A DNA stretch of 64,000 nt from Garcia nutans. Lineage: Eukaryota; Streptophyta; Magnoliopsida; Malpighiales; Euphorbiaceae. The stretch spans positions 17,566,501-17,630,500 of the forward strand of contig CANTUV010000062.1 in assembly GCA_947685225.1 (NCBI GenBank). The letters run 5' to 3'. The notes under the pieces were generated by a model, which saw nothing but the letters and a program-made list of their open reading frames with translations, had not been told where the DNA came from and did not search any database. How positions within the stretch are numbered: the first letter of the stretch is position 1; the number at the start of each line of letters is the position of its first letter. Positions 11,121 to 22,589 of the stretch are shown one piece after another. A program made the position numbers and the translations under genes.

Positions 11121-12410
11121 TTAGGTTCGAGATTCTCGGCCTAAGTAAAATTAAAAAGAAAAAGTTTTGAAACGCTTAAAATGAATTAAAAAGAAGAGTT
11201 TTGAAAATGAAATTTGTAATACATGCATATGCATTCACACCTAGGTTGGTCTCGGAGGTGGCATTATATGATTTATAGTATATCTGTGTTATATGAGATG
11301 GATGTTAATGTGTGAATGATATGATGTTATGAGAAAATTGTTTTGTTGTAATGTGAGATGTTGAGGCATGATTACTTAACTTGCTTGTGAAAAAAAGAAA
11401 TGAATTTAAAAAAAAATATTGATAAGTTTAATGAACGGACCTATCTGTCTCCTGCGGAACCATGCGGACCCATTGGAATGGGCAACCGAACTTGGACAAC
11501 CGACCTGGATGGGAAAAGGTATGTTACTGATAATGTTATACGTGCCTATCTGCCTCCTACGGACCCTTGGGATTGAAGGGCAACCGACCTGGTTGGGGAA
11601 GGGTACGTATATAAAGTCATAGTTGTTGGCTATAATGATAAATTTAAATGAGTATAATGAATGATATGAATTTATATAAGTCTAATTGATAATTAAAAAT
11701 GGAAATTTATGCAAGTAAAGTGAAGTGTTAAATGTGTTGAAGCATAAAGAAATGAAAAGGAAAATAATATTGAATGAGTTGATTAGTAAAGACAAGGTAT
11801 GATTATTTAAAGTTTGGGGTATATATATAAAGTTAAGGTATTGTTTAAAGGAAAAAGAGATGATATTGGTTATGTAAGAATATAAATTGGTATGGTTATT
11901 TTAATGTAAACATTGTGAATTCAAGGTTAGAAATGTGAGATGCTTGGATATTGTGAAAGCTCATGGTAATGGCAATAATATGTGATATTTGAGATTTTTC
12001 GAAATGAGCTTAATAATTGGGGAAGAAATATGTGTTGATATTGCTTTATGATATATATATATCCGAGATGTTTTTAAAGTTGATTTTAAGAAAAGATGAG
12101 TTTTGTAAATTGAAGGTTTAAGCGAAGTAGTAAGTTGAAAAGTTAAAGTTCTACTAGAAACTGATAAAGATTGATTGGATATCGATGGTTTAATGTATAT
12201 TCAATACCTGAGCCAGGTGAAATGATTAATATTGCACTTGAAAGTATTATGAATTAAGTAATGTGATTGATGGTATGAGAATTTGTTTTGAAGTAAAAAG
12301 AGAAATAGATAAGCAAATGAAAAGGAGCTATTTTAAGTCATTTTATTGCAAAAAAAAAAGAATATGGAAGTATATTAAATGTTATTTTTTAAGATGAAAG
12401 TAAAAGAGAT

Positions 12411-12429
12411 GTCACATTGGGAATGTGAC
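12411..12429 (+). other. Interior hairpin 1
   Basis: GTCACATTGGGAATGTGAC: 8-bp perfect stem, 3-nt loop. First of three equal-sized hairpins in related local context. Confidence 0.8.
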
Positions 12430-12753
12430 CAAGATGGATGTGAAGTGTTATTATAGTCAGAATATATATTTGTAGTGTGATTAAATACTTTTTATCATAT
12501 TGGAAGAATGAGAATAATAGTATTTAAAAGAAAGTGATAAACACTAAATTTGTAGTGAATGTATGAAACAGGAAAATAAAAATCAGAGCATATAATTAAG
12601 TGTATAGGAGCTATTAGGCTCAATGTGTATATTATTAGGTGTAATGTACATATGTATAAATATATGAGTAAAATATATATATACGTTGAATGGTAAACAA
12701 ACGGATATAAAGATGATATATTAAATGCATTTCAAAATAAAGGTGAGAGAGAT

Positions 12754-12772
12754 GTCACCTTAGTAAGGTGAC
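12754..12772 (+). other. Interior hairpin 2
   Basis: GTCACCTTAGTAAGGTGAC: 8-bp perfect stem, 3-nt loop. Against hairpin 1 the sixth pair has changed from A-T to C-G on both arms. Confidence 0.8.
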
Positions 12773-13021
12773 TAAGAATTTGTGAAGTATTATTATGGTT
12801 AGGAAATATATATGTGTTGAGTTGATAAATAATTTAAGTTATGTCAAAAAGGGGTAAGAATGATGTTGATTAAGGAAAAGTAATAAATGTTAAATTGTGT
12901 TAAAGATATGTAAAAGAGGAATTATATATAATTGTATGACTATGTGTATACATGTATGGAAAATGTGGAATGAGCTTTTCGATATGAATGTAAATGAAAA
13001 TGTAAGAAATGTGGAAAGCAA

Positions 13022-13040
13022 GTCATATTGTGAATGTGAC
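13022..13040 (+). other. Interior hairpin 3
   Basis: GTCATATTGTGAATGTGAC: 8-bp stem with one T-G wobble, 3-nt loop. Same size and spacing class as hairpins 1 and 2. Confidence 0.75.
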
Positions 13041-14707
13041 CTAAGTATGTGAATGTGATATAATTATTTGTTTAGTGGTGTGGAGAATAATAGGGCATGT
13101 ATCAGTGGATCTATGAGAGAATAGGTTTTAACCTATGTAGAGTTAGATTATGGGATGAAATGGAGAGTGAGAAAGGACTCAAGTAACACTAGAAGATGAA
13201 ATTGTTATGATAATAATTGAGTTAAACTATCATATAATGTTTCCTGGATTAAGGATTTTGTTTGTAGAAATTCTATATGTATAAGTATATAATAAAAAGG
13301 AAAGTATACTGTATGAAAAGTGTTACAAGAGATAAATTAGAAGTGGAGTAATAAATGGAATTTGTATATGATTAAATGTTGTGTATAAAGATGTTATAGA
13401 TAATATTGTTGATGTGAGTTAGACTAATGATAATCGTATGTTCAAGAGAAAATTTATGGAGATGGAGTTGAAATGTGTTAGCTCTTGGTGTAGTAAAAGT
13501 GTGGAGAATGGATATATAATTCTTGTGATACAACTAAATAGTGTAATTAAAAAGTTTGGATACAGAATAATCGAGAAACAGTATTGATTTATGAGTTAAA
13601 GGTGTGTGACCATTCATCTCCTATGGCTATATGATTTGGTTATTATGTGTAGCCGGTTAATTTTAGTATCCATAAATTTGGGACTGAGACAATATGACTG
13701 TAGTACAAATTGGTGAGATTGAAAATTTTGTTTAAGAAGCATAGTTAAAAAGTTATTATAAGATTTGGTGGGAACTATACTAATATGATTTGAAGTGATT
13801 TGTTATCACAATAATTTGATTGAATATGGATTGGAAGAGATCAAGAAATTGTATATAAGTTTGCCCTAATTGAATTAGATCATATATACATATATGAATA
13901 TGGTGCAATTTCATGATAAGTTAAATAAATTAATCATTGGATGGAATTGAACAAGATGGGAAAGTGGATATATTGTGTAAGATAAATCAATTGATCTGGA
14001 TTGGATTAAGATTATGAATTATTCTTGAGATTTAATATCTATAGTTGTATTAAGAATGTAATTATTTACATGGCAATGTATATGATGTAAAATATTAAAG
14101 TGTGAATGGACATGAATGAATGGAGTCATAGTAGTTATAAATCAGGATAAAAAGGGAAAAGATTGGTTATTTATAAAATAAGTTGAAAGGTAATGTATTA
14201 ATATGTAAGTTAAAAGAAAAGCATGCTAAAGAGGTAACTCCATTTGTGGAAAATAAGGATCTTGTTATCCATTGAGGGATTGATAAATGTCTATTTAGAC
14301 AGTGATTGTAATGATGGGATAATTAATGCTAAGACATAACCAATGGTTTTTAAGGTTAAAGTTAAAAGAGTAATCATAAAGAGATGAAGGAACAATATAT
14401 ATTAAATATAAAGATTGGATGAAGTATAAGTGTACTATAAAATGATCTGATTCTGGTATAAAGATAGTAATAGGAAGTGTAATAAGTTCTTTTGAATGTT
14501 TGATCAATGAAGTAACAAGATATATAAACCTATAGAATGATGAGTTATGGAATTTAAAGAAGATTGTTGATTCTATAGGAAAGAGTTGAAGTTATATGAT
14601 TTGGTGACATAGTAACTTAAACATATAATTAACTTCATATGGAAGTTAAGATAGTATGTTGTTAAGAATCAATTGTTACGATATTGATAATTTCGAGGAT
14701 GAAATTT

Positions 14708-14727
14708 TCTTTTTAGAGGGGGAGAAT
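14708..14727 (+). other. Polypurine tract of family-A element
   Basis: The run AGAGGGGGAGAATT immediately precedes the 3' LTR at 14728, as expected for the plus-strand primer. Confidence 0.85.
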
Positions 14728-17700
14728 TGTAATATCCCTAAGTGTGCTTAGAAGTTATGATAATGTTGTTATTATTGAATTGAGTGTGTGATTGATAAGT
14801 GGTAATTATGTTGTTTGAAGAAAAGCATTGTGTAGAGTGAAGTGTATATGTTGTGTATATGGTCATATATATATATAATATAAGTTGGTCAAAGGGCTTG
14901 GTCAAGGGAAGAGGATATTTTATTTGTGATTGTGAAATTACCAACATGGGCTTGTAAAAGACAAAGGTTTAGTTATATGGTTGAGGGTAGTTTGGTAATT
15001 TTCTTTTGGAAGGGTATTTAATGCCTATTGACTTTGTGTTTTCTTCATCATTTCTTCTTCTTCTTCTTGTTGATGGCCGGCTCACTCAAAGACAAAGGAA
15101 AGCAAGAGAGCAAGTGATGATTTTGGAATTTTAAGCTCAAAAGTGAAGGAAGATCTCAAGTATACAAGTTGGAATTTCAAGAATTTCATAATTTTAGTAA
15201 GTTTTCTCATGTTTGCCTTTGTTATTTTTGAAGATTTGTGTGAGTTGAGTTAGGGTTATTGATAGTATGATTAAGTGTATTGATGATTTGTTGATTAGAG
15301 TTGAAATTGATTTTAAAATAAGAAGTTAAATTGGTGTTGGTGATGGAAGAGTAAGAGTTGTGTTTAGTGAATATTTTTCTGTTTTACAATTAGTAAAGGC
15401 TGTGACTTGTATGATTTTTAATTAATTATAGAAAAATGTTCTTGAAGTAAATTTTTGATATGTTGTGCCTCTATGAGTCTAGAATGACTGAAAAATATGT
15501 TGATTCGATTTTGGAATGGTTATGAGTTTAGAAAGATTATTTTTATTAGACCTGTTCCAGCAGGTACCTTAACTGAGACAGCTATGTTTCGGGATTTTTA
15601 ATAAAATGTAGAAAAATCATATCCAATTGAATTTTGGATATGTTGTTTCTCAGTGAGTCTAGTATTTGAGAAAAATAATTTGGAACCACGTTGATTGAAT
15701 TTGATTTATGGAATTCACAAAGTTCAGAACTGCTGCCAGGATGCAGGGCAATTGGGGTAGTCTGGTTAGGTGAACTATTTGACCAAGATTTTGTGTTCAG
15801 TTTGATCTGAAATTTTAAAGGAATGATTTTAAGATACAAAACTAAATTCTGTAAAAATTTTAGAATTTTTAGTCAAGTAGATTATTTTATACAATTTTTC
15901 AAAATAAGGATAAAATGGAGTCTAAAACCAGAATGTACTATTCATATGGTCATTTTGCTAATATTCCTTTTGGATTAGGTTGTGAAGAGGTTGAATTGCC
16001 CTAATTTGTGAAGTGAAGAACTATTGAGTGGAGAAGAGTTTAGAGTGGTGTGAAATGTTATTAAGGTAAGTACCAATGTTGCATGATTGCATTGTTAATG
16101 CATATCACTAATGTATTTTGATGTGTTTACATCATTAATGATATGTATATATATAATTGTGTTATGGGAAAATGAAAGATGTGAATGATTTGATGAATAT
16201 TAATGTATGAGAATACAATTGATTGAGTATAATTAAATAATGTTAGGTAAATTATTACATTGTTAATCTAATGTGACTTGTATAGTGTGAAAGAGAAGAG
16301 GATCATTCAACAAGGTATGAGCTATGCAAATTTATTATGATAAACACTTTTATGAAGAATTACTTTAATGTACTTTGTAATGTTATAGCAATGATGCTAT
16401 ATGTATAATGTGAATCATGTGATTGAATAATGATATGTTCATTTGGTTAATGTAATTGATGTTGAGTATTATAATGATGATGCACATGATACTATATGAA
16501 CAATACTATGTTTTGTGTATTATGAATCTTGTGAATTGTATCGTGCTATATGAATAAGGTACTTTGTAATGTTATAGCAATGATGTTATATGTATCATAT
16601 GGATTGAGATATGATATGTTGTGAAGCCATTGTGATTGGCTATGATGATCTAATTGAAAGAAATAAGGCATGTTTGCCTAGATGATAATGAACATTGAGA
16701 TTGAAATTGATAATGAAACAATAAGTGAAATATGTGTTTAATGTGTTATTCAGTCTTCAGAGTTCTGGGTTTGGAGGCATGCCTATAAAATGAAAAAGGT
16801 AACAGTCTTGCCGGGTTGAGGATCTCTTCAAATTGAGTTGAATTGAGGTCCAAGAGACTGGGTCTGTTACACTATGAGAATTGTGAATATGAAATATATG
16901 ATTGGTAACAGTCTTGCCGGGTTGAGGATCTCCTCATGATGAGTTGATGGTCCAAGAGACTAGGTCTGTTACACTATCCATGGATAGAAATATTGATATA
17001 TGATGCCTACGGGCTTGATGATTATGATTATAGACCAAAGCAGTAACTCTGAACTCTGAATAACATAGTGGTGTCTGTTGGGCCCGAGTCTGTCTTTGTT
17101 GTCAATGTGATATACAAATGTTGAAAGAAATGGATAATGAAATCTTTGGTATACTTCATTGGACATGTGATTGATGATATGTAATATGTGCGTTGAAATA
17201 TTGATTATGAGCACTAGTGATGAATCATTAATGTTGAATTGTGAATAAAGAAATGTTATGATTGGTATGATGTATAATGTGTGTATTAGCATTGATTGTG
17301 AATTCAATTGATGAATTGTGGTTGATGACAATGATTGTCTTAATTGGAAATGTGACTTATGATTAGTATGATGTATAATGTGTGTATTGAGATGTTGATT
17401 GTGAATATTAGTGATGGGTTGGACTTGGTAGAAATGTTATGTTTATATGTGTATAAGATATGAGATTAGTTGAAAGATATGAAAGGTGCAAATGAATAGG
17501 GATAAACTTAATAAGAACTAAAAGTATATGGAATTGAGATATCTTTATATGTTAGTGTTTCCATGATATATGTTTGTATTTTATATTTGTACTACTAAGC
17601 TTTCGAGCTTAGCGCGGATGTATTATCGCGCAGGTAGCTTGGTGGAAGATATGAAGTCTTTTGGTATGCCACGAGAAGAGTAAGATTTTGTCGAGACCAA

Positions 17701-17933
17701 CTAGAGGGTAATGCATACATGTATCCACTTTAAGTATGTTATATTATATGTATAAATGAAGTTTTGATAAAGACAATAATTTGTAAGTGTTCTTTAAATT
17801 GACCTATTATTGTTTGAATTTTGTTACAGGTATTGAAAGGTAAAAAGAAAAGTGGCATCCTTATACTTTATATACTTACTGTATGTATACTAGGTATATG
17901 TATAGTATTTATATGGAGTATTGGGGTGTTACA
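14728..17933 (+). repeat. 3' LTR of family-A element
   Basis: 3206 bp, same ends and length as the 5' LTR. Examples of differences are AAACATGGG/CCAACATGGG near 8107/14941 and GATGTCTACG/GATGCCTACG near 10169/17001. It is followed by the target duplication GCCAC at 17934-17938. Confidence 0.93.
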
Positions 17934-18281
17934 GCCACCACATTATTTCATCATATGATACATAAAGAAGTCAAAGTGTATGCTAATGATATGATGGTGA
18001 AGTCAGACACAAGGGAGCAGCACTTCCAAAACCTAGAATTATTCTTTGAGAGAGTAGTGAAGTATAAGCTAAGGTTAAACCCAAAGAAGTGTGTGTTTGG
18101 GGTTACCTCAGGCAAGTTGTTGGGACATGTGATTGGTCCAAATGGCATTGAGATTGACCCTGACAAGGTTAAGGCAATCAGGGATATGCCAGTCCCTAAG
18201 ATGGAGAGAGAAGTTTGGGTGTTTATTAGTAGAATGCAGTACATTAGTAGGTTTATAGCAAAGCTCAGCACAATCTGTTAA
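17934..18281 (+). pseudogene. Reverse transcriptase of Ogre/Tat copy 1, C-terminal half
   Basis: Continues the RT cut at 7890. The catalytic box, normally Y-V/A-D-D, reads VYANDMMVKS at about 17978-18007, so the first catalytic aspartate is replaced by asparagine. RLNPKKCVFGVTSGKLLGH and VIGPNGIEIDPDKVKAI follow, the usual thumb and connection sequence of Ty3 elements. The frame is open from the target duplication to a stop at 18279-18281. Loss of the Asp and of the upstream frame makes it inactive. Confidence 0.87.
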
Positions 18282-18650
18282 CCTATCTTCAAATTGCTAA
18301 AAAGGAATTAGCCAGTCATGTGTAATGAAGAGTGTCAAAAAAGCCTTTAAGTGTATAAAGGAGTATTTGGTAAATTCACCTGTTTTGAAACCACCTAAAC
18401 CCGGTAAACCATACTTAGCAGTAGAAGAAGAGTCAATAGGAGCCATGCTAAGCCCAAGAAGATGAGTCAGAGATTGAGCACACAGTTTATGATTTGATTA
18501 GAAAGCTCCTGCCTTATGAAATTAAGTACAGTATCATTGAAAAAACCTGTATAGCTGTGGTTTGGTCTTCTAAGAAGTTGCGGCATTACTTTCGATCCGG
18601 TGAAGTACTTAAGGGAGACACCCTCTTTGATTGAGAAGTATGGGTGATGG
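18282..18650 (+). pseudogene. First RNase H (gypsy-type) of Ogre/Tat copy 1, badly eroded
   Basis: Between RT and the second RNase H, in shifting frames, pieces such as CNEECQKSL, LPYEIKYSIIEKTCIAVVW and LRETPSLIEKYG can be read, matching the order of a Ty3 RNase H tether. No catalytic set can be followed with confidence. The boundaries are set by the neighbouring domains. Confidence 0.6.
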
Positions 18651-19256
18651 TTGATAATATTGGAAGAATTTGAGATTGAGTATGTAACCAGGAAAACAAT
18701 CAAAGGTAGAGCGGTGGAAGAATTACTGGCCCAACAACCATTACCAGATAACGAAGAGGTAATCTTAGAATTTCCAGATGAATATTTGGAAGCCATAGAA
18801 GTAGAAGGATGGAAAATGTATTTTGATGAAGCATTGAATAGGAAAGGAGCAGGTTTGGGAGTCATACTAGAATCACCCGAAGGGGAACTTATCCCTTTAG
18901 CCAAGAAGTTGAAGTTCAGGGCGACCAATAATATAGTGGAGTATGAAGCATGTATTTTTAGTTTGGAAACCTTGATGATTATTAAGGTGGATAAGGTGCA
19001 AGTCTTTGACGACTCATTGCTGGTAGTATCCCAAGTAAATAGAGAGTGGGAGTTGAAAGAAGAGAAGTTAAAACCATACCACCATTACTTGACCATGATG
19101 AAGAAGAACTTTAAGGAGTGCAGGTTTATACACCTACCAAGAGAAGAAAACCAAATGGCCGATGCCCTAGCCACATTGGCTTCGGTTTGGGAAAATCCTA
19201 TCAACTTATTCCTGAAGCCTCTAATTTTGACCAGTTCATCAACTCCTTGCACTTAA
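18651..19256 (+). pseudogene. Second, archaeal-type RNase H (aRH) of Ogre/Tat copy 1
   Basis: The longest surviving pol frame (201 codons). It holds WKMYFDEALNRKGAGLGVIL, NNIVEYEACIFSLETL, VQVFDDSLLVVSQVNREWEL and REENQMADALATLASVW, giving the four acidic positions of an RNase HI fold (FD, YEA, DDS, ADA). A second RNase H after the gypsy one is diagnostic of the Tat lineage. It would remove the RNA strand during cDNA synthesis. The start of the frame is not a true start: the domain is an internal part of Pol. Confidence 0.88.
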
Positions 19257-19261
19257 TATGA

Positions 19262-20527
19262 GACAATCATGGAAACTGATTTGAACCATGATGTGTGGTA
19301 TAACACTATAAGATGATTTTTGGAGGAGAAGGAATACCCATTGGGAGCAACAAAGAATTAAAGAAGAGCCATAAGGCGATGGTCCTTACAATGCATCACC
19401 TTTCATGGAGAGTAATATCGAAGATGGCCTGATGGGGTGCACTTGAGATGCTTGAGGAAACTTGAGGTGGAGTATATCATGTCGGAAATACATGCAGGAA
19501 GTTGTGGTCCACACATGAGTAGTTTAGCCCTAGTTAAGAAGATAATTCGACAAGGTTACTACTAGTTGACCATGGAGATTGTATTGAGTTTGTGAAGAAG
19601 TGCTAGCAATTTCAAATGTATGGTAATTTGAATCACATGCCTCCTGAAGAATTGCATTCTATGTCTTCACCCTGGCTATTCGCAACTTGGGGATTGACAT
19701 TATAGGAGAGATACATCCGACAGCTTCAAATGGTCACCATTTTATTATAGTAGTAGTAGATTATTTTTCAAAGTAGTTTGAGGCTAAATCTTTCAACAAA
19801 CTAGGGGCAAGGCAATTGGCTAGATTTATTGAAAAGAATCTTATCTGCAGGTACCACACGGTGTGATATCGAACAATGCGGTACAGTTTCAAAGTGTAGT
19901 TAATGACTTATTCTTGAAATACCAAATCCATCATCACCGATCCTCCCCTTATAGACCCAAGGCTAATGATGCAGTAGAAGCAACAAACAAGACAATTAAG
20001 CAGATTCTATCCAAGATGACCAAGACATATAGGGATTGGTCAGAGATGCTTCCTTTTGCTTTGTGAGGATACAAAACAAGTGTACAAATGCCGACTAGAA
20101 TGACACTGTTCTCTTTGGTTTATGGGATGGATGAAGTGTTGCAAATTGAAATTGAGATCAAATCATTAAGAGTGGTCTTAGAAGCTGAACTGCCTAAGAC
20201 GGAGTGGGTAGTGAGCAGGTACACACAATTAGCTTTACTATAAGAGAGGAGGTTAAAAGCACTGTATCATCATCAACTTTATTATAGGATGATAGCCAGG
20301 GCCTACAATAGAAGGGTTAAGATCAGAAAGCTCAGAGTCGGCGACTTAGTGTTAAAGCAATGTAAACCTCATGTATCTAATCCAAGAGGAAAATTTAGGC
20401 CTAGTTAGGAAGGACCATATGTTGTGAAACAAGTCATGAACAAGGGTGCAGTCAAGTTATTAGAATGGATGGGAATGAGCTTAGTGAGCCAGTGAATATT
20501 GACAGGTTGAAGAGGTTTTATGAATAA
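19262..20527 (+). pseudogene. Integrase of Ogre/Tat copy 1
   Basis: DDE-type integrase in at least three frames. In order: the end of the zinc-binding region and the first core strand (MPPEELHSM..WGIDIIG, with the first catalytic Asp, about 19638-19710), VVDYFSK, then ISNNAVQF (19866-19890, where the second catalytic Asp is Asn), SPYRPKANDAVEATNKTIKQ with the Glu (19945-20005), and DWSEMLPFAL. Downstream fragments cover the C-terminal domain (GDLVLKQ-like near 20340) and end near the stop at 20525. Stops at 19771, 20064 and elsewhere plus the Asp-to-Asn change make it inactive. Confidence 0.82.
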
Positions 20528-21503
20528 AAAAAGAGCTCGCTAGGTTGAAAACCAAAAGGGTAGCCTAGGCAAAAGTTAGTGCAGGCCGCTAGTTTCAGAA
20601 ACCCAAAAGGGTGGGCTGGGCAACAATTAGGGCTAAGCAAGAGAAAATCATCAATTAGAAAACCTAAAAGGGCTAGTTGGCAACAAGAGTGATCTTCTGT
20701 ATGCTGGCTTTATGTTTGGTTGTTCCCCATTTTTATAAAACATAATTAATATTAAAATTGTTCTATGTTCACTATTTTAAGTGTTTGACCAGATATGGGT
20801 AAAACAAATAAACACAATAGCAAAAGGTGATGACAAATTATAAAAGGAAAAGAAACATCTCTTATTATTGTTTTCATTATTTTTATATCCTAACAATATT
20901 CTTTCAAAAGAAAGTGACAAATATAAAATCTATGGCAGACAATAAGTGTAGCATGCAGGCCAGCTTTGCCTCAGCCGATCCAAGTAGGCTTCATTCAGGT
21001 GAGGCATGTCCAAATCAGGAGTAAAATTGAAACCTCAATGCTCAGCTCCATACTGATGGTCAAGCCGGTGAGGATCATAGCAAGTACCACGATGAAGAGC
21101 AGTGAGAGGAACATACATCAAATACGTTTGAATGGTGATACGAGAAATCTTCCACCAAGGTACTAACCAATAGATGTTTACTGCAGCGCATGAGTAGATC
21201 CAGTCAATCCAGTTGACATATGAAGAAGCAAGGTGGAGTAGTTACCTAGTAGAGTGATTTCGTAATAGATATCTAGCAAAATCCATAGATGGAGTGTCGA
21301 GCAAGCAGAGACACTTATGAAGCCAAATCTATAAGTACAAGAAAAGAATTAAAAAAAAATGTCCGCTAAGTTGAAAACCCGCTAGGGCGGCTTAGGCAAA
21401 AATTAGGGTAGCTCACTAATTCAGAAAACCCACAAGGACAGACTAGGGAAAAATTAGAGAAATAATGAAAAAAGAGCCTAAATTGAAAACTTGAAAGAGC
21501 AAT
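20528..21503 (+). repeat. 3' UTR of Ogre/Tat copy 1 with GAAAACCC..AAGGG repeats
   Basis: Six diverged units of roughly 50-60 bp of the form GAAAACCC-N-AAAGGGC-N-GGCAAAA, at about 20546, 20596, 20656 and then 21373, 21421, 21481, in two blocks. This repeat style is common downstream of pol in Tat elements. The segment between blocks (20700-21360) shows no gene I can support. Confidence 0.65.
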
Positions 21504-22358
21504 TTAGGTAATTACTTGAAGTAGCAACGAATTCCCGACTAATCTCCTTGACAATCCTGATTTAAGTTGGTCCAGTCCAACTAAAGTCTCAGCTAAGATC
21601 ATGGATATCGCCGACAATCCTCCTTCCATTTGGTCCATGATATCCAATACTCGTGGATCAATATAACCATTAGAAGAAACAAGCAAAAATTTGCCAAGCT
21701 AGCATAGACAAGGCATGCATCCCCATGCCTTGGTAGGAGCCAAATGAGAAATGTAAAAGTCAATCAAGGGACCAAGCAGAATTTTCTCACCTCTCATCAA
21801 TTGTAGAACTTTGAGCTTTGAAAGTTGAAACAACATTTGCATCTTTTGTTGAGTTCTGGAAATCAATATAGGCAACGCCATTGGTTGATTGCTTGGATAT
21901 CCAAAGATGGCTTCAAACTCTTCAATCATGGGACATATCTCAAAGTCCTTTATCCTAAATATCCTAGAATTCACATTCCAAAACGAAGCCATGGCATGTA
22001 AAAAAGAATGGTCAATTTAATATTTTGAAAACACTTTAAAGTATTGATTCTAGACCAAGATATTTGTTCCCAATGAATGGCTTTCATATTTTTAAATAAA
22101 CCTTCTATTTTCTTCAAATTGAGTTCTATCATTGTTAACAATTGATGGAAAATTAAAATTGTTAAAAGGAATTCTGATGCTGAAATTAAAAATTCTTAGA
22201 AACTTTTCTAGCTTCTGTATGGGGTCATGGCATGGAAAGAGATTTATATAGGGTGATTGGCTATCCCAAAATTGACAAGGAATGGCTTGAGATCGAGAAT
22301 CATAGGAATAAAAATCCAACAACGAAAAGGTTTTGAGTCGCCGTGTTGCCATTGGCAT
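21504..22358 (-). pseudogene. Antisense DUF7745-like ORF of Ogre/Tat copy 1
   Basis: On the strand opposite to pol. Pieces read MPMATRRLKTFSLLDFY and QFWDSQSP (22092-22358), then MASFWNVNSRIFRIKDFEI, CPMIEEFEAIFGYPSN (21699-21992), and a C-terminal piece (21504-21686). The W-N-x-x-x-R-x-F-x-[IF]-x-[DE] and P-x-[IL]-E-E-[FY] patterns are those of a plant domain I know as DUF7745, frequent in retroelement-linked proteins; its function is unknown. Naming is from memory. The frame is broken around 22000-22090. It sits directly downstream of the PMD gene on the same strand, so the two may be separate antisense genes of one element. Confidence 0.55.
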
Positions 22359-22509
22359 TGTGAATCAGTGCTACTGCGAAATTCTGAATTGTGAGAGGAA
22401 GGAACAATGATTGTACTGTAGAAATAATAATAATAACAACGCAAAATAATAATAACAATAATAAAATAATTTTTTTTAAAATTTACAGTGAAAGTGCAAA
22501 TTATAATCA

Positions 22510-22527
22510 TTGTTGTTGTTGTTGTTA

Positions 22528-22562
<35 letters not shown>
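22510..22562. repeat. TTG/TTA trinucleotide microsatellite
   Basis: Five TTG units pass into about a dozen TTA units, lying between the two antisense genes. Confidence 0.9.
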
Positions 22563-22589
22563 ACAATATTTTCTCAATTAATACAATTA

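Larger units (their letters stand above)
11121..14707 (+). other. Non-coding interior of family-A element
   Basis: About 3.6 kb of AT-rich sequence with frequent stops in every frame. The longest ORF (11419-11622, 67 codons) spans a degenerate duplication of CCTATCTG..CTCCT..CGGACC at 11441-11610 and matches nothing I recognise. The only clear structure is three spaced 19-nt hairpins at 12411, 12754 and 13022. No domain of Gag or Pol is visible, even decayed. Confidence 0.85.
7896..17933 (+). mobile_element. Family-A non-autonomous LTR retrotransposon (LARD-like), complete
   Basis: A complete element of 10038 bp: 5' LTR 7896-11101, interior 11102-14727, 3' LTR 14728-17933, bounded by GCCAC at 7891-7895 and 17934-17938. 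Both LTRs are exactly 3206 bp, begin TGTAATATCC and end GGGGTGTTACA, and differ at only about 15-20 positions by eye, so it is the youngest insertion that can be dated here. It has a tRNA-Met primer site and a purine tract but no recognisable gag or pol. This fits the definition of a large retrotransposon derivative that would be mobilised in trans. The LTR ends and primer resemble Tekay/Del chromoviruses, so such an element is the likely helper (inference). Confidence 0.93.

Noticed and set aside
18467..18928. A 153-codon ORF on the - strand
   Set aside because: It is a shadow of the RNase H region on the + strand, where recognisable catalytic motifs are read.
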